Below, in pieces: positions 8,025-15,438 of a stretch of 37,665 nt of DNA (positions within the stretch are counted from its first letter, which is position 1; every line of letters starts with the position of its first letter). The stretch comes from a virus. Made by a program: the position numbers and the translations under genes. Under the pieces are notes generated by a model, which had not been told where the DNA came from, searched no databases, and worked only from the letters and a program-made list of their open reading frames with translations. Where the stretch lies: the IMG/VR virus record IMGVR_UViG_3300030329_005279, positions 1 through 37,665 of that record, one strand, 5' to 3'.

Positions 8025-8495
8025 ATGAGAAGTGATGCATTAAATAAAAATAGTAACATTTATAATACTCAACCTTCAGCTGTTGGCTTCATTAGTGCAA
8101 ATATAGATTTGTCTGATGATGCAGAGAATGTTAAAAATAGAACATGGTTCATTGATGCAACTGGCGTAACATCAATAACTATTCCAGACCCAGGTGAATT
8201 TAACGCTGGTGATTGGATTAGATTCGTTGTAAAAGCTGCCATTGCAGGAGATATGACTATAAAAACAGAAACAGCAGATTCAGATATGTATGGTAGCCTC
8301 CATGGAAGTGGTGGTGCTGCATATGCATCTAATGCTGACACAGCAAACAAAGACAAAATTGTCTATGATGTTTCTGCTTGTACTGGTAGTGCTGGTGACA
8401 TGGGTGATGAATTATACCTATTGTCTGATGGGACTAATTGGTACTGTAGAGGCTTTAGTGTTGCTGATGTAGCATGGGTATTTGGTGATCAATAA
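8025..8495 (+). CDS. Small beta-rich protein, possible capsid decoration
   Basis: The protein has 156 residues and is preceded by an unusually strong Shine-Dalgarno site (AAGGAGGG), as would suit high-copy expression next to the coat protein. It is rich in beta-forming residues and glycine, with a C-terminal LLSDGTNWYCRGFSV segment. That segment resembles the 'DGsnW' endings of this phage's fibre proteins, for example IYDGSNWLEIARS in the first fibre. The likely role is head decoration or a short head fibre; this is inferred from position and composition. No enzymatic motif is seen. Confidence 0.65.
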   Translation: MRSDALNKNSNIYNTQPSAVGFISANIDLSDDAENVKNRTWFIDATGVTSITIPDPGEFNAGDWIRFVVKAAIAGDMTIKTETADSDMYGSLHGSGGAAYASNADTANKDKIVYDVSACTGSAGDMGDELYLLSDGTNWYCRGFSVADVAWVFGDQ

Positions 8496-8515
8496 ACCTA
8501 AATAAATAAAGGTTA

Positions 8516-8561
8516 ACAGTTTTGCTTACTGTGGGGCAGGTCGTATAAAGGGCTTGCCCCA
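8516..8561 (+). terminator. Two adjacent hairpins after the capsid genes
   Basis: The first hairpin pairs ACAGT with ACTGT (8516-8520 with 8528-8532). The second pairs about nine bases (8532-8540 with 8553-8561, one G-T pair), including a GGGGC/GCCCC core that stands out in this AT-rich genome. A CTTTT run follows after a few bases. It may be a leaky terminator or a processing site that lets capsid mRNA accumulate above downstream tail mRNA. Confidence 0.5.
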
Positions 8562-8594
8562 GACGAGCTTTTAAAATTAAAAAAAAGGAGTAAT

Positions 8595-8858
8595 ATGCCT
8601 AAAGGAAAAGGAACATATGGTAGTCAAGTAGGAAGACCACCTAAAAAACAAAAATATCCAGATGGAGGAATGTTGGCTGGAAACTCTCATGAAGAAGGTG
8701 GTATTCCAATAGAGGCTGAAGGTGGAGAGTTTATAATTAAAAAAGATTCTGTTAATGATACTACTCTTCCAGTATTAGAACTTATTAATGAGCTTGGAAC
8801 ATTTCCAATGTCTAATGCAATGGAGCGTAGTCAAGTATTTAGGGATGAGGAAGAGTAA
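8595..8858 (+). CDS. Small protein with HEEGGIPIEAEGGE motif
   Basis: This 87-residue protein has a basic N-terminus rich in glycine and lysine. It then carries the motif GGMLAGNSHEEGG and IPIEAEGGEFIIKK (about residues 24-49). From general knowledge, this kind of Gly-rich 'sHeeGGipievEgGE' segment recurs in phage virion genes of unknown function; no enzymatic role is established. An AAAAGGAG site precedes the ATG. The stop overlaps the next start (TAATG), placing it in the head-tail connector operon. Confidence 0.7.
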   Translation: MPKGKGTYGSQVGRPPKKQKYPDGGMLAGNSHEEGGIPIEAEGGEFIIKKDSVNDTTLPVLELINELGTFPMSNAMERSQVFRDEEE

Positions 8859-9067
8859 TGGCTATAATATTTTATTGTCATAAATGCAATACAAAAGTAG
8901 AATGTGAGACTAAAGCAGAGATGATGTGTGATTGTGGTCATTACGTAAAAGATCATGATGATACACGTAACCATGTGAATATGAGAAAAACGTGGGCTAA
9001 GACAACACAAGTAGAGCTTAGTCAAACTACAATAGGTGAAGATATAGCAGAAAGGAATAGACGTTAA
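8858..9067 (+). CDS. Small zinc-binding protein
   Basis: The 69-residue product has a probable four-cysteine zinc knuckle made of C7-H-K-C10 and C24-D-C26-G-H, then a histidine-rich and a charged C-terminal half. It is coupled at both ends by TAATG overlaps to structural genes. Function unknown; a structural or regulatory mini-protein is possible. It is the second zinc-ribbon mini-gene in the rightward operon, but the two do not look like duplicates because the spacing of their cysteines differs. Confidence 0.65.
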   Translation: MAIIFYCHKCNTKVECETKAEMMCDCGHYVKDHDDTRNHVNMRKTWAKTTQVELSQTTIGEDIAERNRR

Positions 9068-10572
9068 TGGCTTTTGCTACTCAAATACAAGATTTGGTTG
9101 GAGGGACTTTAGATCAATCTGCTTGTGATCAATGGGCTGCTGATGCTTGCAAAGAAATAATAAATGTTCTTCCAGAAAAATTAAAAATTAAATGTGCAGC
9201 AGCAACAACATTAAGTAATTCTCCTTCTGTGATGGATATGGATGCTGTAGGAGAGATATTACATGTAACACGTTTATCTGCTAATAGTGGTGGTTATCAA
9301 GTCCCATGTAGAGAAATACCTTCTATGTATGGTGGTTTAGCAACTGATGAAGAAGACTTAAATTATTATGGAACTGCTACTGATCCTGTATATTGGATTG
9401 ATGGAAATACTTCTGATGCAGCTACTTTATATGTTAAGCCTACCCCAACAGCACAACAGACATCAATAGTTCATCATATTTCATATCCAACGGTAGATGT
9501 TAGTGCTGTTAGTATAATAGCAAATTTTCCAGATGAAGCAGAATATCTTGTAGTATTATATACTGCAATAAAACAATTGCAACAATATATGAATTTAAAA
9601 GATAATGATCTTCCAGAATTTATTGCTCCTACTAAGCCATCGTTACCTACTTTAAGTGCTCAAACTTTAAGTTCTGGAAATCTTTATGGATCAGCTGATG
9701 TACCAGAATATACAAAACCAGTGATGGAGTCTAGAGTAGCATTTAGTAGTTATACAAGTGGTTTAAGTGAAACTGATCCAGGAACATTTTCATTGACTGC
9801 GGTTTCTCCTATTGTTCCAACATTATCAAATACATCAATTAGTTTTAGTGGGACTGCTCCTACATTTACAAAACCAAGTATTGCTCCAGATTTTGCACAA
9901 GTTAATACTTATATTGATACTAATGAGGATATTGAACTTGCCTCAGCTAAACTTCAAGAAATAACTACACAGTTAAATGAATATAGTGCAAATATACAAA
10001 ATGAACAAATTGAATTTAATAAAGAAAATATAGAATATCAAGCACAATTACAAATTTCTATTCAAAATGCACAATTTGACAATCAAGAAGATGCAAGAAA
10101 ATTACAAAAATATCAATCAGAACTTACTTCTTATCAAGCAGATATTAATAAACAGGTTCAAGAATATAGTCAAAAACTTTCACAATATCAACTTGAGCTA
10201 AATACATCTTTTCAAGCATGGTCTAAAACTGAATCTGATTCTTTACAGAAATACCAATTAGATATGCAAAATGCGTTAAATGAATTTAATAAAGATAATA
10301 CTTCTTTTCAAGCAAATATACAAGAAGCTATACAAGAAGTTGGATTATCTGATCAAAATGAAGCAAGAAAATTACAAAAATATCAAGCTGAATCACAACA
10401 ATATGCAACAGAAATAAATACAAGTGTTCAAGATTTTACACTAAATTTACAAAAACATACCACCAAGTATCAATGGTATGAAACTCAATATGTAAAATTA
10501 AAAGGTGATTATCAGCAAGGATTACAATTTTTAATATCTGGGGGAATACCTCAGCAACAACAAGGGAGATAA
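9067..10572 (+). CDS. Structural protein with glutamine-rich coiled coil
   Basis: The predicted product is a virion protein near the neck. The first 200 residues are globular and helix-containing (EAEYLVVLYTAIKQLQQYM at about 158-176), like the N-terminal part of head-tail connector proteins. A Pro/Thr/Ser-rich linker (about 180-280) follows, then about 170 residues of very Q/N-rich coiled coil. That coiled coil contains a 90-residue duplication: ARKLQKYQ starts at residues 343 and 433 and is encoded by an identical 24-base sequence, and FNK(E/D)N precedes it by 26 residues both times. The exact role is unknown. It is coupled by TAATG to the zinc protein upstream. Confidence 0.65.
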   Translation: MAFATQIQDLVGGTLDQSACDQWAADACKEIINVLPEKLKIKCAAATTLSNSPSVMDMDAVGEILHVTRLSANSGGYQVPCREIPSMYGGLATDEEDLNYYGTATDPVYWIDGNTSDAATLYVKPTPTAQQTSIVHHISYPTVDVSAVSIIANFPDEAEYLVVLYTAIKQLQQYMNLKDNDLPEFIAPTKPSLPTLSAQTLSSGNLYGSADVPEYTKPVMESRVAFSSYTSGLSETDPGTFSLTAVSPIVPTLSNTSISFSGTAPTFTKPSIAPDFAQVNTYIDTNEDIELASAKLQEITTQLNEYSANIQNEQIEFNKENIEYQAQLQISIQNAQFDNQEDARKLQKYQSELTSYQADINKQVQEYSQKLSQYQLELNTSFQAWSKTESDSLQKYQLDMQNALNEFNKDNTSFQANIQEAIQEVGLSDQNEARKLQKYQAESQQYATEINTSVQDFTLNLQKHTTKYQWYETQYVKLKGDYQQGLQFLISGGIPQQQQGR

Positions 10573-10575
10573 AAA

Positions 10576-11085
10576 ATGGCAGACAAAGGACTATCAAGTA
10601 TATCAGCATCTATTGGCTCAGATTTTGCAAAACAGTCTATTGGTGGAAACTTAAATTATGACCCAGTTAATGCAAGTGAAAAATGGATATATTTAGAAAC
10701 TAAAGTGGATGGTACATCCTCGCTTTTAATCCAAGCAGGTGCACAATATTTTAAGCGTTACGGAAGGACGGACGAGGCAGAAACTATTACTGCTACTGGA
10801 GATATAGTAAGATGGATTTGTATTAAAAATACAGCAACAACAGATGGTACTACGGCAACAAGTTCTGGCGTAGTTATTTCATTAGACGGAACTGCTTCAT
10901 ATAATCAGATAGATGGAATCTTTATAGATAGTGGGGAGATAGTTTGTTTTAAAACAGCTGCAACGACACTAAATACATTGTCAGCAATCACAGTTGCAGT
11001 GACAAATAGTGTACCAGCAAGTGGAGGTTCGCCTGGTGATGTTGTACTTCAAATAGCAGCTATACTAGACGATGTTGACGTATAA
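10576..11085 (+). CDS. Small structural protein, beta-rich
   Basis: The product is a 169-residue Thr/Ser/Gly-rich protein with alternating hydrophobic residues typical of beta sandwiches, for example WIYLETKVDG and VISLDGTASYNQIDGIFID. There is no catalytic motif. It is placed between a coiled-coil structural protein and the adaptor genes, and overlaps the next gene by TAATG. The likely role is a neck or head-surface component; this comes from context only. Confidence 0.55.
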   Translation: MADKGLSSISASIGSDFAKQSIGGNLNYDPVNASEKWIYLETKVDGTSSLLIQAGAQYFKRYGRTDEAETITATGDIVRWICIKNTATTDGTTATSSGVVISLDGTASYNQIDGIFIDSGEIVCFKTAATTLNTLSAITVAVTNSVPASGGSPGDVVLQIAAILDDVDV

Positions 11086-11390
11086 TGACAATTAAAAATA
11101 TATTTTCACAATTAGAAAAAGTATTTGGAAGAAATTCTGAGGCATATCTTATGCAACTTATTAATGATGGATTATTAGATATAGCAAATAAGAAACAAGG
11201 TTATACTGTGTCTGCTACTACTGACCTTGAAAAGAAAAAGCGTTGGTATGATCTTCCAGAACAAGTTTTAAGTATAGAGCGTGTTGAGATACTTGATACA
11301 AATGATAGATATATTATGATACCTAAATTAAGTGATCCACATAAATTACTTAGGGCTGATACTGATGCATCTGATGATGCACTTAAATAG
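11085..11390 (+). CDS. Head-tail adaptor, N-terminal part (predicted)
   Basis: The protein has 101 residues with a helical N-terminus (IFSQLEKVFGRNSEAYLMQLINDGLLDIA) and then a beta strand segment YDLPEQVLSIERVEILDTNDRYIMIPKL. This order resembles the first half of the adaptor or connector proteins that sit under the portal in short-tailed phages. The next gene looks like the second half. The stop overlaps an AGGAG site for that gene, so two proteins are probably made. A sequencing frameshift cannot be excluded, because the two parts are in different frames. Confidence 0.55.
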   Translation: MTIKNIFSQLEKVFGRNSEAYLMQLINDGLLDIANKKQGYTVSATTDLEKKKRWYDLPEQVLSIERVEILDTNDRYIMIPKLSDPHKLLRADTDASDDALK

Positions 11391-11398
11391 GAGTTAAT

Positions 11399-12028
11399 AT
11401 GGCAAAAAGAACTTATCCAAATGATTATTTTGCATGGTATAATGATGATCAACGTTTAGCAATACTTTGTCAAGATGTTTCATCTACATCGTCAGCTGAA
11501 CGTACTACAGAAAAATATGACACATTTCAAGATAGTGGGAATTTAAGTGGCACTATAACTGATGCTGATTGTAGTGATACTACAATTACTTTTACTAGTG
11601 CATCTCATGGATTAGCTACTGGTGATAGAGTAAGTATATCTGGTACAACAAATTTTAATGATGATAATCTTGCAAATCAAACAGTAACTATTTCAAGTGC
11701 AGATGTATTTACAATGACTCGTTCTACTTCTAGTTCGGCTACTGATGAAACTGGTACATTTACATCTTTATTTATTGATAATGGTCTTCGTATTACATAT
11801 AAGTCTAAATATGAACCTGCAAGATACGTGACTGAAGACTTAGATACTGATATTGGTCTTGATACAAGCTTACATCCAATGTTAGTATGTTATTTAAAGT
11901 CAAGATTATATGAAGATGCAGGAAATTTTGAACAAGCAAATTATTATAGAAGTATGTACGAGAATCAAATGATGAAACAAAAATCTCGTAAATCTGGGGT
12001 ACGTGGTTTATCCGTACCTAACTTATAA
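11399..12028 (+). CDS. Head-tail adaptor, C-terminal part with inserted beta domain
   Basis: The 209-residue protein has ends that look like an adaptor. The start includes YPNDYFAWYNDDQRLAI and the end includes LHPMLVCYLKSRLYED, QANYYRSMYENQMMKQ and a basic RKSGVRGLSVPNL tail. Between them (about residues 47-118) lies a Thr/Ser-rich insertion with HGLATGDRVSISGTTNF and ADVFTMTRS. That pattern resembles the small beta domain, similar to the E1-enzyme FCCH module, often found inserted in phage structural proteins. It probably assembles with the preceding product below the portal. A TAGGAG site overlaps the upstream stop. Confidence 0.55.
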   Translation: MAKRTYPNDYFAWYNDDQRLAILCQDVSSTSSAERTTEKYDTFQDSGNLSGTITDADCSDTTITFTSASHGLATGDRVSISGTTNFNDDNLANQTVTISSADVFTMTRSTSSSATDETGTFTSLFIDNGLRITYKSKYEPARYVTEDLDTDIGLDTSLHPMLVCYLKSRLYEDAGNFEQANYYRSMYENQMMKQKSRKSGVRGLSVPNL

Positions 12029-12037
12029 GGAGAATTT

Positions 12038-13462
12038 ATGTCCTCAACATCAACAACATGGATAACCGATACAAATACAAAGTCAGGAACTGTACAAATA
12101 TATGAAAGTGGTGTATCTACTCTTAGGATTACGGCAGGAGAAGATACTAATGCTATATTAGAATTATTTGCAGATCAAGGAGATGATAATGCTGATAAGT
12201 GGAGAATGTGGACTAATAGTTCTGATAATGATTTACATTTTACAAGCTATACTAGTGGCTCATGGGTAGATAAATTAACAATACGAGATGATGGCAATAT
12301 TGGTATGGGGACTTCTGATGCATCAGGTAAAGGTCTTTCTCTTGAGATGAGTGATTCAAGTGAATCTGTTGCAATAAGTGTTAAAAATGCACATGTTGGT
12401 ACTGCTGCTGATTGTAGGTTTGTTTGGTATAATGATGTGGGTAATGTTAATGCGATTTTTCATGGGTCAAATCATTCATCACGACCAGGAAAATTTACTT
12501 TTACAGATAGTGGTACAACAGATTTTTGTTTTGATATAAGTGGTAAAGTTGGTATTGGGACTATATCACCAGATACTTTATTAGATATATCTTCCAGTTC
12601 TGCCCCAACAATACAAATAAGCCTAGCAAAGGATGATATAGATGATGCTACTGATATGGGAGCAATTCAATGGGCAAGTATGGATGCAGATGGTGCTAGC
12701 GATACTGATGTACATGCTAAAATTCAAGTTAAAGCTGCTCAAGTTCATGATGGTGCTAATTTTGGAAGTGATATGATTTTTTATACATCTGACAATACTA
12801 GCTCTTCACTTACAGCACAAATGGTAATTTTAGATGATGGTAATATTGGTATAGGAACTCTTGTTCCAACTGCTCCTTTACATATAGTTCACGATACTGC
12901 TGATGGAAGCCCAGCAATCAAAATACATGATATTTCTATATCAGATACAGATTATCAGACAATATGTTTTGGTAGAGACCCTAGTGATCATGAAGAATTA
13001 CAAATAAGATATACTTTTTCAACTGGTGGCTCTAATCAAGCATCTTATGCAAGCTTTGGTTTAAAAGGAACTGAAACTACTTTAAATATAAATGGGTATG
13101 GAAGAGTTGGTATTGGGACTACTGAGCCACTCTGTAAATTAGATGTACGTGGTATAATGGCAATAGGGTCTGGTACAGAATTAACAATATCTAGTGATGC
13201 TATTACTGTAACACAATCATATCATAATGTTGACGTAGAGGGAGGCGTAGCAGGTTCTGATACTCTTACAACTATTAATGGTGGTGTAACGGGAGCAATA
13301 CTTGTGTTAAGAGCTAATAATAGTGCTAGAACTATTTCTCTTACAGAAGGTGGAAATATTTTATTAGCAGGTGATTTCGATTTAGATAATGCTGCTGATA
13401 CTATTACGTTGATTTATGATGGTTCAAATTGGCTAGAAATAGCAAGGTCTAATAATGCATAA
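12038..13462 (+). CDS. Tail fibre or spike protein 1
   Basis: A 474-residue fibre-like protein. It is recognised by the repeated stalk motif G-x-(V/I)-G-I-G-T-x-x-P-x-x-x-L, for example KVGIGTISPDTLLDI (about residue 170), NIGIGTLVPTAPLHI and RVGIGTTEPLCKLDV. Beta-rich blocks lie between the motifs. The C-terminal 90 residues form a different beta domain ending in LIYDGSNWLEIARSNNA. No S74 chaperone is present, unlike fibre 3. It probably forms a trimeric fibre that contacts the host surface or branches from another fibre. An AAGGAG site precedes the ATG. Confidence 0.75.
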   Translation: MSSTSTTWITDTNTKSGTVQIYESGVSTLRITAGEDTNAILELFADQGDDNADKWRMWTNSSDNDLHFTSYTSGSWVDKLTIRDDGNIGMGTSDASGKGLSLEMSDSSESVAISVKNAHVGTAADCRFVWYNDVGNVNAIFHGSNHSSRPGKFTFTDSGTTDFCFDISGKVGIGTISPDTLLDISSSSAPTIQISLAKDDIDDATDMGAIQWASMDADGASDTDVHAKIQVKAAQVHDGANFGSDMIFYTSDNTSSSLTAQMVILDDGNIGIGTLVPTAPLHIVHDTADGSPAIKIHDISISDTDYQTICFGRDPSDHEELQIRYTFSTGGSNQASYASFGLKGTETTLNINGYGRVGIGTTEPLCKLDVRGIMAIGSGTELTISSDAITVTQSYHNVDVEGGVAGSDTLTTINGGVTGAILVLRANNSARTISLTEGGNILLAGDFDLDNAADTITLIYDGSNWLEIARSNNA

Positions 13463-13493
13463 ATTTAAACATAAATAACAATAAGAGGAAATA

Positions 13494-13700
13494 ATGAGTA
13501 AAGATACTACAGTGAATAAAGAAAACAAAACAAATAATGTTCCAAAAGAAGAAATAAATGTGGGAGAGGTAAAAGAAAATTTAAGAGTTCAGCTTAAAAA
13601 TCATTTAGATGAAGCTGATCGTCATAAAACAATGGCAATTAAAGCTCAAGGTGCATTAGAAGTATTATTACAATTGCATCCTGAAGAAGAAAATAAATAA
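13494..13700 (+). CDS. Small charged helical protein
   Basis: This 68-residue hydrophilic protein is rich in K, E and N. The N-terminal 30 residues look disordered. The rest is a probable amphipathic helix (ENLRVQLKNHLDEADRHKTMAIKAQGALEVLLQL). Function unknown; it might be a small chaperone or trimerisation partner for the neighbouring fibre, but only by position. An AAGAGG site precedes the ATG. Confidence 0.55.
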   Translation: MSKDTTVNKENKTNNVPKEEINVGEVKENLRVQLKNHLDEADRHKTMAIKAQGALEVLLQLHPEEENK

Positions 13701-13703
13701 ATA

Positions 13704-13736
13704 ACACGCTCACGCTCTGCCAAGAGCTTAAAGTGT
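13704..13736 (+). terminator. Short stem-loop between small structural genes
   Basis: GCTCT (13714-13718) pairs perfectly with AGAGC (13723-13727) around a GCCA tetraloop, and ACAC/GTGT could pair further out. No U-run follows, so a true terminator is doubtful. It could instead be an RNA processing or stabilising element ahead of the next gene's AAGGAG site. Confidence 0.3.
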
Positions 13737-13756
13737 AACTCATAAGGAGAATAAAC

Positions 13757-14098
13757 ATGGCAAATAAACCATTACATGCATATACAGTAGCAGAGGCTAG
13801 CAATCTGCAAGTATATCAATCATATAAATGTCAAATATTAACATTAAGTGGTGCTACAGAGCAAGCTACTACTACTTGGGATACTCCAGCAAAAGAAGTA
13901 GTATTTTATAGTCCAGGAGGTGTTGCAGATGATGACGGAATAACAATTAGTTTAAAAGTTAATGGAGCTCATGGTCAGGATATAGTATTGGCTCATGATA
14001 ATCTTCCTTTTACTGTGAAAGGCATGCTGATTGAAGAGGTTGTTATTCATGGTGGGAGTGGCGATGACGATGCTATAACAGTTTTATCATTCCACTAA
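13757..14098 (+). CDS. Small beta-rich structural protein
   Basis: The product is a 113-residue protein with alternating hydrophobic strands (KEVVFYSPGG, GITISLKVNG, MLIEEVVIHGG, AITVLSFH) and an acidic turn. This is what a small beta-sandwich or fibre-tip domain looks like, and there is no catalytic motif. A well placed AAGGAG site precedes the ATG. It stands at the head of a run of tightly packed genes leading to the second fibre, so a minor tail or decoration protein is likely. Family not recognised. Confidence 0.55.
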   Translation: MANKPLHAYTVAEASNLQVYQSYKCQILTLSGATEQATTTWDTPAKEVVFYSPGGVADDDGITISLKVNGAHGQDIVLAHDNLPFTVKGMLIEEVVIHGGSGDDDAITVLSFH

Positions 14099-14099
14099 A

Positions 14100-15023
14100 A
14101 TGGCTTCAATAGGTAAACCAAAAATAAAAATATCTAAAAAGGACTTAAAGCAAGCTGTTCTTAAAAAGAATAAGTCTCTTGAAGAAAAAAATAAAAGATT
14201 AAGTTCTGAGATAAAAGGTAAAGAAAAAGAGCTTAAATCTTTAGAAAAAGATCATTCTTCTAAATGTAAAGAATATGGAAAACTTTTAGAGCAAATTGCA
14301 TTTCAGCAAGAAAGAGATCAAGGTCTTAGGGGTAGTATTTATTCTAATGAGAAACTTTTATCTTCAAAGTTGAAAAAGATTAGTGCTGTTGAGGAAAAAT
14401 GTTTTGATCATGAGACTACTATAAAAGAACTTAAAAAAGAAGCAGAAAGCCTTAATCATGACATTGCCAAGCTTGAACTTTATAAAGTTAAATGTGAAGA
14501 ATCTAAAAATGAATTAGCTGGAATGCAAGTAAGGAAAGATAAAGCTGAGGAAGAATTATCAGGTCTTAAAGATAAGATAGAAAAGCTACGTATAGATCAT
14601 AATTCTAAAGTTGTTGGTTATGAGCTTGAATATGAAGACCTTGAAGAAAAAGCTAAAAAGCATGAAGACATGGTACACATGTTTGAACAAAGGCTTTTTG
14701 AAGCTCAAGACCTTGCGTTAGAGGAGGAAAGTAAATTAAAAGATATGCTTGATAAAGCTAAGAAGGAAGAGGCAAAAACTAAAAATGAACTTCAAGCAGT
14801 TCAAAATCTTTGTAATAATGCTGAAGATAAATATGTAAAATGGGAAATTAAAATAAAAAAGATTTCAGAAAAAGCAGATAAAGAAGAAGAACGTATAGCT
14901 AAAGCTAAAGAAAGATTTGATAACTGGAAAATTGGAGTTTTAGAAGAAGTAGCAAGATTAAAATTGAAAAGTAAAATTGATAACATTGATAAAGCAGGAT
15001 TATCGGATATATTAAATGGCTAA
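14100..15023 (+). CDS. Long coiled-coil protein
   Basis: Almost the whole 307-residue product is a charged coiled coil of K, E and L heptads, from about residue 20 to 290, with a short basic N-terminus (GKPKIKISKKDLKQ). The composition is like an SMC arm or a rod, but no ATPase motif exists. A rod of this length could act as a fibre shaft, a ruler or an internal core component. It starts two bases after the preceding stop and its end overlaps the next gene by eight bases, so it is co-translated with fibre-region proteins. Function unknown. Confidence 0.6.
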   Translation: MASIGKPKIKISKKDLKQAVLKKNKSLEEKNKRLSSEIKGKEKELKSLEKDHSSKCKEYGKLLEQIAFQQERDQGLRGSIYSNEKLLSSKLKKISAVEEKCFDHETTIKELKKEAESLNHDIAKLELYKVKCEESKNELAGMQVRKDKAEEELSGLKDKIEKLRIDHNSKVVGYELEYEDLEEKAKKHEDMVHMFEQRLFEAQDLALEEESKLKDMLDKAKKEEAKTKNELQAVQNLCNNAEDKYVKWEIKIKKISEKADKEEERIAKAKERFDNWKIGVLEEVARLKLKSKIDNIDKAGLSDILNG

Positions 15024-15438
15024 TATAGGTGTAAGTTCAGTAAAAATAATTGATAACGATGGAGATAGTGTATCGGTCAATGCCGATGGTCGTCTCGCTG
15101 TTGAAACAGAGCAAGATGATCCATTTGGTACTTTTGTAAGTTATGCAGCAATAGAAGTTGCAACATCAGTGGAAGCATTAAATGGAAGTAATCATCTTAA
15201 TATAAGCGACCCTGACGATGCTAAAGAAATATTTTTGCAAGCAGATGATGGAAATACAAGTTATATAATGATAGGTTCTTCAACAGGAACAACTGTAGCT
15301 CATGCTACTGCATCAAGCAGAAAAGGAATAAAGTTAAATGGTGGAGAAACTTTAGTATTAGCACTTAAAAGTTTTGCTGCTATATTTTTAGATGCAGAAA
15401 CTTCTGGACAAATATTAAACGTATCATATTTTAAATAA
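15016..15438 (+). CDS. Small beta-rich structural protein
   Basis: The 140-residue protein starts with VSSVKIIDNDGDSVSVNADG and is strand-rich throughout (EIFLQADDGN, YIMIGSSTG, ETLVLALKSF, AAIFLDAE, ILNVSYFK). Such sequences are typical of jelly-roll or immunoglobulin-like decoration and tail proteins; no catalytic residues stand out. It overlaps the coiled-coil gene before it and joins the second fibre gene by a TAATG overlap. It could be an adaptor between coiled-coil rod and fibre; this is a guess from order. Confidence 0.55.
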   Translation: MANIGVSSVKIIDNDGDSVSVNADGRLAVETEQDDPFGTFVSYAAIEVATSVEALNGSNHLNISDPDDAKEIFLQADDGNTSYIMIGSSTGTTVAHATASSRKGIKLNGGETLVLALKSFAAIFLDAETSGQILNVSYFK

